From NCBI RefSeq assembly GCF_011059135.1, contig NZ_JAALGD010000018.1, positions 1 to 64,000 on the forward strand: 64,000 bases of DNA, in the 5' to 3' direction. This document shows, piece by piece, positions 43,612 through 52,284 of the stretch (within the stretch, counting starts at the first letter, position 1; every line of letters starts with the position of its first letter). A program made the position numbers and the translations under genes. The notes beneath the pieces were generated by a model. The model did not search any database, was not told the origin of the DNA, and saw only the letters and a list, made by a program, of their open reading frames with translations. This DNA comes from Brevibacillus sp. SYP-B805 (GTDB lineage: Bacteria; Bacillota; Bacilli; Brevibacillales; Brevibacillaceae).

Positions 43612-44817
43612 ATGAGCAAGGAACACATTTCTTCAGACAAGCTCCGCATTCAGCAGGCCGTGGATCAGCGTGACGCCCAACTGCGCGAGATCGCCCTGGC
43701 CATTCACGCCAACCCGGAGCTCAGCTTTCACGAGAAAAAAGCGGCAGAGTGGCTGACGGCCCCCCTTCAGGAGGCTGGATTTGCCGTGGAACGAGGCATT
43801 GCCGGTCTTGAAACCGCTTTTCGCGCCACCTGGGAAGGAAGAGCGGGCGGACCCACGATCGCCTTGCTCGCCGAGTATGATGCCCTGCCGGAAATCGGTC
43901 ATGCCTGCGGCCATAATTTGATCGGAACCGCGGCGGTGGGGGCGGCTCTCTCCTTAAAAGATGCGGTTCCCGAGCTGCCCGGTCGGATTGTGGTACTTGG
44001 CACACCGGCCGAGGAGGATGGCGGCGGCAAGATCATCATGTGCGAACAGGGCGTTTTCGACAGCGTGGATGTGGCCATGCTGTGCCACCCGCACAATCGA
44101 ACGATGGTGCTTCGCGGCGCGTTGGCTTGCGTTGACGCTACCTTCAGCTTCTATGGCAAGCAGGCCCATGCGTCTTCCGCACCGGAAAAAGGCATCAGCG
44201 CCCTGGATGCGTTGATCAATGCCTTTGTTGCCATCAATTCTCTGCGCCAGTTTTGCAAGGAAGACGTGCGGATTCACGGGATTATCACCAAAGGGGGAGA
44301 TGCGCCCAATATCGTTCCGGACTACTGCGAGGCCAAATTTATCATCCGGGCGACCACCGTCCGGGAGCTGCGCGAGCTGACCGAAAAAGTGTACAAGGCG
44401 GTCATGCTTTCCGCCCAGGCGGTAGGGGCGCGGGCGGAAATCAAGGAAGGCCTTGTGTACGCGGAAAGAAACAGCAACAAAGCGCTTGCCTCTTTGTTTG
44501 CGCGCAATCTGGAGTCCATGGGAATCGAGGTCAGCGAACCGCCGAGCAAGGGGGGAATCGGTTCCTCCGATATCGGCAATGTGAGCCAGGTGACGGCTAC
44601 CATCCATCCCTACATCAAAATTACGGAGGCCGGCACCCATACGCCGGAGTTTACCGCCGCGGCCGCTTCCGAGAATGGCTTGATCGGGCTGAATCGCGCT
44701 GCAAAAGCGCTGGCGATGACTGCGTATGATCTATGCACCGACCCGGATGCGTTTCACCAGGTTCGGAAAGAATTCGAGGACTGGAAGAAAAAAAGAGACG
44801 AGGAGGCCGTATCATGA
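43612..44817 (+). CDS. M20-family amidohydrolase (dipeptidase or aminoacylase type)
   Basis: 401 residues. GHACGHNLIGTA (about 105-116) holds metal-binding Cys/His residues, TPAEEDGGGK the catalytic Glu, and HPHNRTMV and GTHTPEF further ligands. This pattern matches AbgB/PM20D2-like enzymes cleaving N-acyl or dipeptide bonds. AGGAGG precedes ATG 43612. Its TGA overlaps the carrier ATG (ATGA). The linked carrier and peptidase suggest uptake and hydrolysis of peptides or N-acyl amino acids. Confidence 0.9.
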   Translation: MSKEHISSDKLRIQQAVDQRDAQLREIALAIHANPELSFHEKKAAEWLTAPLQEAGFAVERGIAGLETAFRATWEGRAGGPTIALLAEYDALPEIGHACGHNLIGTAAVGAALSLKDAVPELPGRIVVLGTPAEEDGGGKIIMCEQGVFDSVDVAMLCHPHNRTMVLRGALACVDATFSFYGKQAHASSAPEKGISALDALINAFVAINSLRQFCKEDVRIHGIITKGGDAPNIVPDYCEAKFIIRATTVRELRELTEKVYKAVMLSAQAVGARAEIKEGLVYAERNSNKALASLFARNLESMGIEVSEPPSKGGIGSSDIGNVSQVTATIHPYIKITEAGTHTPEFTAAAASENGLIGLNRAAKALAMTAYDLCTDPDAFHQVRKEFEDWKKKRDEEAVS

Positions 44818-46256
44818 ATGCACATTCTCCAACCCCCTTGGCAGCCGGTACCAACAAACCGACATCCTTTTGGCGGAGATACTTCAAGATCCCTCACACC
44901 TTCGTCCTGTTGGTGATTCTGACCCTCATCGCGACGGCGCTTACCTATCTGGTGCCTGCCGGCGAATTTGAAAGAGCGAAGGACCCCGCTTCGGGAAAGA
45001 AGCTGGTGGTACCGAATTCCTATCATCCGGTTGAGGCGGATCCAATCAGTCTGGTTGAAGTCCCGAAAGCGATTGTGCAGGGCCTGATTGATTCCAGTGA
45101 CATCGTTTTCTTCATTTTTATCATCGGCGGGGCATTCCAGGTGATTACCGCAACCGGAACCATCGAAGCTGTCACGGGCAGAGTGGCACGGGCCTTTTCC
45201 AAACGGGGGATTTTGGTTATCCCCGTGTTTTTGGCCCTGTTCTCCATCGGCGGTTTCACGATGGGCATGTCGTCGGAAGTGATGGTGTTCGTACCGTTGG
45301 GCATTGCGATTGCCCGATCGCTTGGATACGATGCGTTAACGGGAACGGCGATGGTGTCGCTCGGCGCTTCGATCGGCTTTACATCCGGCTTGATGAATCC
45401 GTTTAACGTGGGGATCGCGCAGGTGATCGCGGAAGTTCCGATGTTTTCCGGCATGTGGATGCGCGCGCTGCTGCTGCTTGTCCTCCTCGTGATTACCAGC
45501 TGGTACCTGATCCGTTATGCGCGCAAGGTGAAAAATGACCCGTCGAAAAGCATCGTCCACAATCTGGAAGGAGAGTCCTCCGAAGCGAAATTGGATCTGA
45601 CCCAGCTTCCGGGACTGGAAGTCAAGCATATTCTGACGGTGTTGACCATTGTCGCCAGCTTTGCGCTCCTGATCTGGGGCGTTTCCCAAAAAGACTGGTG
45701 GATGGAAGAATTGTCCGCCCTGTTCCTTACCATGGGCGTGGTGTCCGGATTTTGTGCCGGCTTTGGTCCGAGCCGGATTGCCAGTGAGTTCGTCAAAGGG
45801 GCGAGCGCCATCACATTCGGGGCCTTTATCATCGGGATCGCCCGTTCCATTCTGATTGTGCTGGAACAGGGAAACGTGATTGACACGATCGTTTTCACCT
45901 TGTCCAATGCAGTCGGCCATCTGCCCGGTTCGATCCAGGTGCTGGGCATGTACTTCTTCCAAACCATTATGAACGTCTTCATCACCTCGGGTACGGGACT
46001 GGCTGCCACCACGATGCCGATCATGGTGCCCCTGGCCGATCTGCTCGGCATCACCCGGCAAACCGCTGTGTTTGCATTCCAGATGGGGGACGGTTTCACC
46101 AACATGATTCTCCCCACGTCGTCTGCATTGATGGGGAGCCTGGCCGTATCGGGAATTACCTACCAGCAATGGGTGAAATTCATCTGGCCGCTCATGCTTG
46201 TCTGGGTGACTACCGGCGCCGTCTTTGTCATCATCGCCAACCTGATTGCCTATTAA
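44814..46256 (+). CDS. YfcC/DcuC-family membrane carrier
   Basis: 480 residues, about twelve transmembrane helices. Family features: the first helix with TYLVPAGEFER, the GGFTMGMSSEVMVFVPLG segment, SLGASIGFTSGLMNPFNVGIAQ, and the C-terminal DGFTNMILPTSSALMGSLAVSGI. Homologues move dicarboxylates, amino acids or short peptides. ATGA overlap with the amidohydrolase gene implies the substrate or product is shared. Confidence 0.9.
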   Translation: MNAHSPTPLAAGTNKPTSFWRRYFKIPHTFVLLVILTLIATALTYLVPAGEFERAKDPASGKKLVVPNSYHPVEADPISLVEVPKAIVQGLIDSSDIVFFIFIIGGAFQVITATGTIEAVTGRVARAFSKRGILVIPVFLALFSIGGFTMGMSSEVMVFVPLGIAIARSLGYDALTGTAMVSLGASIGFTSGLMNPFNVGIAQVIAEVPMFSGMWMRALLLLVLLVITSWYLIRYARKVKNDPSKSIVHNLEGESSEAKLDLTQLPGLEVKHILTVLTIVASFALLIWGVSQKDWWMEELSALFLTMGVVSGFCAGFGPSRIASEFVKGASAITFGAFIIGIARSILIVLEQGNVIDTIVFTLSNAVGHLPGSIQVLGMYFFQTIMNVFITSGTGLAATTMPIMVPLADLLGITRQTAVFAFQMGDGFTNMILPTSSALMGSLAVSGITYQQWVKFIWPLMLVWVTTGAVFVIIANLIAY

Positions 46257-46292
46257 CCGGCAGATCGTTGACGCTAGGAAGGTGAAGGAATC

Positions 46293-48013
46293 ATGGGGAA
46301 ATCGGATGCGGATCACGCTGGATTGGAATCGCTGCTGCAAGCCGTTGATCGCGAACGGTTGGACAAACATGTGAAGGCATTGTGCCAGTGGGATCGGTTG
46401 ACGGGAGAGAGTGGAGCCGAACGTGCCGTTGACGCCATTATCGAGGAACTGTCCGCGTACGGGATCGACCATGAGCGGCATCGGCTGGAGATGTATTGCA
46501 GCGACCCCATTCACGGGGAGGTGCAGGTACTCTCGCCCGAACCATATTCGCTGCGCGCAAAGGCCCGCTCATTTTGCAAGCATTGCCCGGACGGAATCAG
46601 CGGCGAAGTCATCTACGACCCATACAGCCGGGGGGAGGGGCTCAATCCGCGGGAAGAGGAAGAATGGCTGCGGAAACTGGCAGGGAAAGTGGTCCTTTCC
46701 TGGAACTACTACGAGGATTATGTACAGAAGCTGGAACAGGTGGGCGCAAAGGGCTTGATCCATATCTGGCCGACTCCGGAGGCATTGATCCATGAGGAAA
46801 CCGTCGTCCGATCTGGGGAACCCCAACGCCCGAGAACGTGCATACCCTGCCCAACATTCCGGTGGTCGGCGTGACGCACGAGGATGGCGTCAGGCTGCTG
46901 GAGCAGGTAAAACAACATCCGGTCAATGTCCTGGTGAAAACGGCAGTGCGCACGGGGATCAAAACGGCAAGCTTGCCGGTAGCTACGATTCCAGGTAAAA
47001 CAGACGAGTACATTCTCCTGTCCGGCCATTACGATTCGTGGCATAAGGGAGCAACGGACAATGCGGTCGGCAATGCCTTATGCCTGGAGATTGCCATTGT
47101 ATTTGCCCGCTATTCCCGTCAGTTGAAGCGGGGGATCAAAATCGCGTGGTGGCCGGGACATTCCAATGCCAGATACGCGGGATCTGCCTGGTATTGCGAC
47201 CATCATTGGCAAGACCTTAACCAAAACTGCGTGGCCCACATCAACGTCGACTTCCCCGGCACACGGGGCGGGATCAAGATGGTGCCCCGCTCGACCGGCA
47301 TGGAAGATCCGGAATTTCTGCGGGATCTCTTCGTAAGGATTACCGGCGAGGAACCGACAACATGGGCATATCTGCCAAGAGGAGCCGATCAATCTTTTTG
47401 GGGTGTGGACATTCCCATTCATCTGGGCATCAAGTACGAACCGCCGGAAGGCACACCGATATGCAGCCCCGGCTGCGCCGGTGGATGGTGGTGGCATACG
47501 GAGGAAGATTTGTATGACAAGGTGGATCTGGATTTGCTCCACCGGGATACCAAACTCCATGTCGCCCTCATCCATGCCCTTGCCGAGCGTGAGGTTTTAC
47601 CGATCCGGATCGTCGGTTTTCTGGAAAAGGCAAAACAGCTCCTCTGGGAAATAGACCGGCATTCGGATGAAGAATTTGATTTTGGCCCAATCTTTCTGGC
47701 CATGGATGCCCTTGTCGAAAAGTGGCAGGAGCGTCACGAAAAGCTTTCGTTACAGCAGGATGCATACAATCGTCTGCTGAAAAAGCTGGGCGGCAGTTTG
47801 AATCGGCTCATGTTCTCCTATTCAAGCCCTTATGACCATGACAATACGTTTCCGTTCAGACCGTTCCCCGGCTTGCATCAGGTGAAGAACACCTATCGGA
47901 ACAACACTTCCCCCGAAACCTTCCTGTTCAGGAAAACCTATTTTGTCAGGCAGCGGAATCGGGTGGTTCAGGAGATCCGCGCATTGATAGAGCGGTTGGA
48001 AAACACGTCATGA
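46293..48013 (+). pseudogene. M28-family peptidase, frameshifted
   Basis: Two frames together make one M28-like protein of ~573 residues. Frame 1 (46293 to about 46808) encodes the N-terminal and PA-like part up to LIHEETVV. The product then resumes one base short, in the frame read from about 46811 (IWGTPTPENVHTLPNIP) to 48013. The metal-site motif SGHYDSWHKGATDNAVG is intact; the expected GEE motif is replaced by WWPGHSNARYAGS, which may be normal for this subfamily. The cause is a net loss of one base near 46806-46811. It could be a real mutation, a sequencing error or, less likely, programmed frameshifting. GGAAGGTGAAGG before ATG. Confidence 0.82.
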
Positions 48014-48027
48014 AGGAGCAGACAAAA

Positions 48028-48058
48028 AACAACGGTTGCTTCAAGCAACCGTTGTTTT
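48028..48058 (+). terminator. Terminator of the amidohydrolase-carrier-peptidase operon
   Basis: A 13-pair stem AACAACGGTTGCT/AGCAACCGTTGTT with a TCA loop, then TT. It also faces bioY. Confidence 0.85.
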
Positions 48059-48164
48059 GCTGTCCGGATGTTTGCCCCCTGCGCGCTGTCGTGTTTCGCA
48101 GCGAACACGTTCAACCTCTTCGCCGGTTGTCAAGAGAGCGAGCAGGAACCATCACCCAGCGTTG

Positions 48165-48725
48165 TTATTCCGCTGCGGCAGTTGCGGGCAGCAAGCGGGC
48201 CTGGGCCAGACGCTGGCGCACCTTCACCCCGATGACAGAGGCGAGGGCCGCCTTGATCAGGCCGACGACGATGAAGGGGGCGACTCCGACCGCAAACGCC
48301 TTGTCCCAGGGCATGGCGGTCACGAATTTCAACTGCACGACGCCGATCAGCAGGGTGACGATCATGCCCACCGTATTGGCCGCCATCGCCATGACGAAGG
48401 TGAAGCGCGTCTTCTCCAGCATCAGGCCGATAATATAGGCGGTGACGATAAAGCCGAGAATGTAGCCGCCGGTCGGTCCGATGATCACGTGAAAGCCCCC
48501 GGACGCTTCCGAAAACACCGGTAAACCGATCGCCCCGAGCAAGGCATACAGCACCATGGACAGCGTGCCGAGACGGCTGCCCAGAATGGTGGCGGTCAGC
48601 CCGACTGCCAGGGTTTGTCCGGTAATGGGAACAAGCGGCAGCGGAATGGTCACCTGTGCCAGGATCGCGGTGACCGCGGCAAATAAGGCGGATAAAATAA
48701 GTCCTCGCAAACGTTGATTTTGCAT
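48165..48725 (-). CDS. bioY: Biotin transporter BioY
   Basis: 186 residues, six transmembrane helices, the S component of a biotin ECF transporter. VTIPLPLVPITGQTLAVGL (about 25-43) and GPTGGYILGFI (about 83-93) are BioY signatures. A BirA operator lies just upstream, so biotin represses it. No ECF energising genes are adjacent, so it works alone or with a shared EcfAAT module. Confidence 0.95.
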   Translation of the reverse strand: MQNQRLRGLILSALFAAVTAILAQVTIPLPLVPITGQTLAVGLTATILGSRLGTLSMVLYALLGAIGLPVFSEASGGFHVIIGPTGGYILGFIVTAYIIGLMLEKTRFTFVMAMAANTVGMIVTLLIGVVQLKFVTAMPWDKAFAVGVAPFIVVGLIKAALASVIGVKVRQRLAQARLLPATAAAE

Positions 48726-48743
48726 ACGTATTCCTCCGTTAAT

Positions 48744-48773
48744 TGTTAACTGAATTACGACTAAAAGTTAACA
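48744..48773. promoter_or_regulatory. BirA operator of bioY
   Basis: TGTTAAC, 16 bases, GTTAACA: the inverted repeat that biotin protein ligase/repressor BirA binds in Bacillota. It lies 19 bases upstream of the bioY start. Confidence 0.9.
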
Positions 48774-48829
48774 TTTTCGCATCCACCCTGTCAACAAGGA
48801 TTTCAGGCTCATCCCTTTCCCGAAAGAGA

Positions 48830-49024
48830 GTGGAACGGGTAACGCGCTGCCAGGGTCAACTCCATATCCATCCGGAAGCGTATGTCAAGCTGGCCAAAGC
48901 AAGCATCGCCAAGCATGTGCGGGCGATGAGCCGTTCACGATGCAAGGCGGTCGTCTCCGTGCGCGCGGCCTGCCACACCCTGTTCTCCTTCTTCACAGGT
49001 GTAAGCGACCGGCTCAAAGCGTAA
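48830..49024 (+). CDS. Possible small hypothetical protein
   Basis: A 64-residue frame from GTG with HIHPEAYVKLAKASIAKH and RAACHTLFSFFTGVSDRL, which looks protein-like. The ribosome site is weak (GAAAGAGA) and I recognise no family. It occupies the otherwise empty 310-base gap between bioY and the methyltransferase gene. Could be a remnant. Confidence 0.3.
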   Translation: MERVTRCQGQLHIHPEAYVKLAKASIAKHVRAMSRSRCKAVVSVRAACHTLFSFFTGVSDRLKA

Positions 49025-49085
49025 GCCATGCGCACAACCTGTGGTATAATGGGTGGAGCAACTTGACAAAGGAGAGTACTGCCGC

Positions 49086-49823
49086 ATGGAAGAAGCGTGG
49101 TTTGAACGCAGTTTTCGCGAGGATTACGTGCTTGTCTACAAACACCGGGATGAGGAATCGGCCGACAGAGAGGTGGCCAACCTGCTGGCCCGCCTGCCCA
49201 TCAAGCCTGCTGGCCGCGTCCTCGACCTCTGCTGCGGCAGCGGGAGACACGCGCGTGCCTTTGCCAAACGGGGATACGAAGTGGTGGGGGTCGATCTTTC
49301 CTCCGTTCTGCTGCAGCTCGCCAGCGAACAGAATCCATACCCCAACCTCACGTTTTACCAGCATGACATGCGCCGCATCCCGTTTGAGGACGAATTTGAC
49401 ATCGTCGTCAACCTGTTTACGAGCTTTGGCTATTTTTCCACGGATGACGAGAATGCCCTGGTCGTGGCCAATATGGCAAAAGCGTTGAAGCAGGGCGGCC
49501 AAGTGGTGATCGACTACCTGAATCCGTCCTATGTCAGGACCCATCTGGTTCCCTTCTCCACCAAGGAGATCGAGGGACTCTTCATCGAAGAGACGCGCTG
49601 GATCGAGGGCGGCTGCGTGAAAAAGCGCATCCGCGTCCGGGATGCGGAAGCGTCGGAGCCGCGCGAATACCTGGAACAGGTACGGCTGTATGAAGCGGAT
49701 GAGATGACCGCCATGCTGGAACGGGCCGGATTCTCCCAGATTCAGCTTTTTGGTGACTACACCTATGCCGGTTACGATCGGCTGACATCGCCCCGGATGA
49801 TTTTCTTTGCCGTCAAAGAATAG
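49086..49823 (+). CDS. Class I SAM-dependent methyltransferase
   Basis: 245 residues. Motif I is VLDLCCGSGRHA (about 45-56), followed by GVDLSSVLLQLA and an NLFTSFGYFS motif IV region. The C-terminal half is beta-rich. Such proteins methylate small molecules or tRNA; the substrate cannot be told. AAAGGAGAG precedes ATG 49086. Confidence 0.87.
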   Translation: MEEAWFERSFREDYVLVYKHRDEESADREVANLLARLPIKPAGRVLDLCCGSGRHARAFAKRGYEVVGVDLSSVLLQLASEQNPYPNLTFYQHDMRRIPFEDEFDIVVNLFTSFGYFSTDDENALVVANMAKALKQGGQVVIDYLNPSYVRTHLVPFSTKEIEGLFIEETRWIEGGCVKKRIRVRDAEASEPREYLEQVRLYEADEMTAMLERAGFSQIQLFGDYTYAGYDRLTSPRMIFFAVKE

Positions 49824-49920
49824 GCATCGGATGGACAAGAATCATGTGACTATCCCCCCGTGATCGTGAATAAGATGTGGTAAGGCATCCCGTTCACTTT
49901 GCCAAAGGGGGGTATTTCAC

Positions 49921-50214
49921 ATGAGCAGGCTGACGCTGGAGCAGGTGAAGTTTAATCTTGGCAAGATTCCCGGCTGGAAGCTGGACGATCAGCAAATGGC
50001 ATTATCCCGTACATTCGTATGTGAAGACTTCCGGTCCGTCATTCGGCTGATCAACCAGGTGGCGGAATACCTGGAACAGGATTATCAGCACCTGGAGATG
50101 CGCATCGTCGGACACAGCATTACCTTTACGCTGTCGACAAAAGAAGCGAAGGGGCTGACCGGCAAGGATTTTGCGCTGGCCCAACTGGTCAACAAGTTGA
50201 CCCAGTCTGCATGA
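49921..50214 (+). CDS. Pterin-4a-carbinolamine dehydratase-like protein
   Basis: 97 residues, with the C-terminal PCD pattern STKEAKGLTGKDFALAQLVNKL. The active-site segment normally reading HHPE appears as QHLE, so the key histidines are partly missing. It may not be a working dehydratase. AAAGGGGGG upstream of ATG. There is no aromatic hydroxylase gene nearby. Confidence 0.75.
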   Translation: MSRLTLEQVKFNLGKIPGWKLDDQQMALSRTFVCEDFRSVIRLINQVAEYLEQDYQHLEMRIVGHSITFTLSTKEAKGLTGKDFALAQLVNKLTQSA

Positions 50215-50236
50215 CCGCCGGGAAAGGCGGTTTTTT
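50214..50236 (+). terminator. Terminator of the dehydratase-like gene
   Basis: ACCGCC-GGGAAA-GGCGGT followed by TTTTT, overlapping the stop codon. Confidence 0.88.
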
Positions 50237-50280
50237 CATGCAAACCAACGCGATCGATTGCAAAAAAGAAGGGGGAGCAT

Positions 50281-50946
50281 ATGGATAAGCATCTGTTCCT
50301 TTTTGGAGGCGTTCCTCCGTTCACCTTACATATGGCAAAAAAGTTCGTAGAAGCTGCGTCAAAAACAAAGGCGCCTGTCGTCCTTTTATTCGTGGAGCGG
50401 GATGGTTGGGAACAATTTATCCCCCTCTATACACAAGCATTGGAAGAATGGGGCCTAAGAGCATTCAATTATTTGCCTCTTCCCTCTACACCTGTGGAGA
50501 AAGCGATCGATGCCATAAAAAACAGTTCAGGCATCATCATCGGTGGCGGCGATACGAATTTGTATGCTGATTATATTGTGGAAACGCCGATTTCCAATGC
50601 ATTGAAGGAAAGCTATGAGTCAGGCATCCCGATTGCAGGATTTTCGGCAGGGGCGTTAATCATTCCTGAATGGTGCATCATTTCCCCAAACGACAATGCA
50701 CAAGGCGAATTTCAGCTAAGAAAGGGATTGGGGCTGTTGTCTGACGTATTGATTGCGGTACACTTTACCCAATGGAATGATGAAGCTCATCTGCGCAGCG
50801 CAGTCGGCACATTTCCCAACCACAGCAATTATGGCATTGATGAAAACGCCTGTCTCTATTTCCGAAACGGGCAGCTGGAAGCGACGGAAGGCAACGGCGT
50901 TTACAGTCTGGAAAAGGGCGTCTTGAAACGAGTGGATCCATCGTAA
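50281..50946 (+). CDS. Peptidase E-like (S51) protein
   Basis: 221 residues, class I glutamine amidotransferase-like fold. GIIIGGGDTNLY (about 84-95) and the nucleophile elbow AGFSAGA with Ser122 match dipeptidase E, which cleaves Asp-X dipeptides. The later His (VHFTQWNDEAHLRS) could complete the triad. Base composition is more AT-rich than its neighbours, hinting at separate origin. AGGGGGAG site before ATG. Confidence 0.85.
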   Translation: MDKHLFLFGGVPPFTLHMAKKFVEAASKTKAPVVLLFVERDGWEQFIPLYTQALEEWGLRAFNYLPLPSTPVEKAIDAIKNSSGIIIGGGDTNLYADYIVETPISNALKESYESGIPIAGFSAGALIIPEWCIISPNDNAQGEFQLRKGLGLLSDVLIAVHFTQWNDEAHLRSAVGTFPNHSNYGIDENACLYFRNGQLEATEGNGVYSLEKGVLKRVDPS

Positions 50947-50996
50947 TTTTGCCGAATCATCCACAAGGCGAACAGAAGTCCTCGCCGGTAATGGAC

Positions 50997-51034
50997 GACC
51001 ACTTCCCGTTTCATACGGGGGGTGGTTGTTTTTT
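50997..51034 (+). terminator. Terminator of the peptidase E gene
   Basis: GACCACTTCCCG with CGGGGGGTGGTT (some G-T pairs), then GTTTTTT. Confidence 0.75.
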
Positions 51035-51167
51035 GGCAGGGCAGTTGGAGATCATGCCGGTTTGCACCGTGAATCAACCGGTGAAGCGGAAACGTTGCAT
51101 CCTCCCCGGGAAGGCTGTACGATGGGAGTGGCGGGATGGACATCCGCCATGACAAGGAGGAGCTGGC

Positions 51168-51485
51168 ATGGATCTCAATACACATCATGAACTGTTGGAT
51201 GTGCTGACACGGGAATATCTCCGGCAGGAGGCGAGCATTACCTTCACCCAGTGGGATACGGAGAGCGAGGATGAGGAAGTTACCACCTTTCGCGCGGTGT
51301 TGACGGAGATCCGCTTGACCGATAACGAATTCGGCGAGAAGGATCTCTTCCTGCTGTTCGAAGCGGACGGAGACGAAGTGGAGATTTTGATGGAGATTCC
51401 GGCGGAAGAGTCGGATCTGGGCGCATTCGCGGAAGGGCGACTGCAGATCTTCGGGTTGGAGGCAGAGGCGATTCTGGAGCGATGA
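51168..51485 (+). CDS. Acidic hypothetical protein
   Basis: 105 residues, strongly acidic (many Glu/Asp, e.g. WDTESEDEEV), predicted alpha-beta. No signal or membrane segment and no family recognised. AAGGAGGAG precedes ATG. Its stop overlaps the next gene's start (ATGA), so the two are co-translated. Confidence 0.75.
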   Translation: MDLNTHHELLDVLTREYLRQEASITFTQWDTESEDEEVTTFRAVLTEIRLTDNEFGEKDLFLLFEADGDEVEILMEIPAEESDLGAFAEGRLQIFGLEAEAILER

Positions 51486-52228
51486 AAAAGGGAAGCTGCC
51501 GCTACTATGGCACGCCGGAGCCGATGGGAGAAAAAGAGGCGTACCACTGCATGAAATATGTGAAGCGGCGGAAAGCCGACCTGGTTCGCTACGGTTCCTT
51601 CCTGATCGACCGGGAGGCGCTGCGGACGCCGTTACATCTGGACTGCCTCCACTGCCGGCAGGTTCATGGCATGACCTGCTGCGAGGGTGGGCAGCCGTAT
51701 GCGGTAGATGCCTGGCAGATCCCGTTCATCGATCGGGAAGCCGCCGCGGTGCTCACCGGCTATCTGGACCCTGGCAGGATCGCCAGAGCGGAAAAGCACG
51801 GCATCTGGGAGCAGGGAAATCGCCTGGGGAGCATCCCGCTCCATGAGGGCAGCTGCTACTACTGCACAGCGATCAACGGCAGCCGCGGATGCGCCCTGCA
51901 TGCCCATGCGGAGGCGACCGGACAGGATCTCTATGCGCTGAAACCGCTCAGCTGCCAGCTGTATCCGTTGGAGATGATCGAGATGGGGGACCGGGTCCTG
52001 ATCACGGCGGTGACAGCCCAGACCGCCACTTTTTCCCGCTGGGGGACCGACTATCTGGAGCAGTTCTATTGCGCCAGCTTGCCCCGCAGGCTGGCGGCCG
52101 CTCATCTGGCTGACGACCTCTTCGCCGTCGAGGGGTATCGGCCCGCCTACCTCTGGGGGCTTCGGCTTATTCAGGATGCCTTCGGCGAACAGACGGCGGA
52201 CGCGGTGCGGGAGATCTGCGCCGGCTAG
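51482..52228 (+). CDS. Cysteine-rich metal-cluster-like protein
   Basis: 248 residues with several Cys groups: CLHC near 55-58, TCCEGG near 65-70, CYYC near 125-128, a single Cys in NGSRGCAL, and CQLYP. The pattern resembles YkgJ/DUF3109-type proteins thought to bind iron or zinc clusters. Function unknown. Coupled to the acidic protein upstream. Confidence 0.72.
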   Translation: MKKGSCRYYGTPEPMGEKEAYHCMKYVKRRKADLVRYGSFLIDREALRTPLHLDCLHCRQVHGMTCCEGGQPYAVDAWQIPFIDREAAAVLTGYLDPGRIARAEKHGIWEQGNRLGSIPLHEGSCYYCTAINGSRGCALHAHAEATGQDLYALKPLSCQLYPLEMIEMGDRVLITAVTAQTATFSRWGTDYLEQFYCASLPRRLAAAHLADDLFAVEGYRPAYLWGLRLIQDAFGEQTADAVREICAG

Positions 52229-52236
52229 CGGGGAAA

Positions 52237-52282
52237 AAGCCGCAAGACCCGGGAGTTGCAGCAGAGTCGGGTTTTGCGGCTT
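52237..52282. terminator. Bidirectional terminator
   Basis: AAGCCGCAAGACCCG with CGGGTTTTGCGGCTT, between the Cys-rich protein gene and the convergent glnL-like gene. Confidence 0.85.
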
Positions 52283-52284
52283 GT

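Noticed and set aside
48743-49024. A 93-codon frame starting at 48743
   Set aside because: Its start lies inside the BirA operator. Only a shorter version from 48830 was kept, at low confidence.
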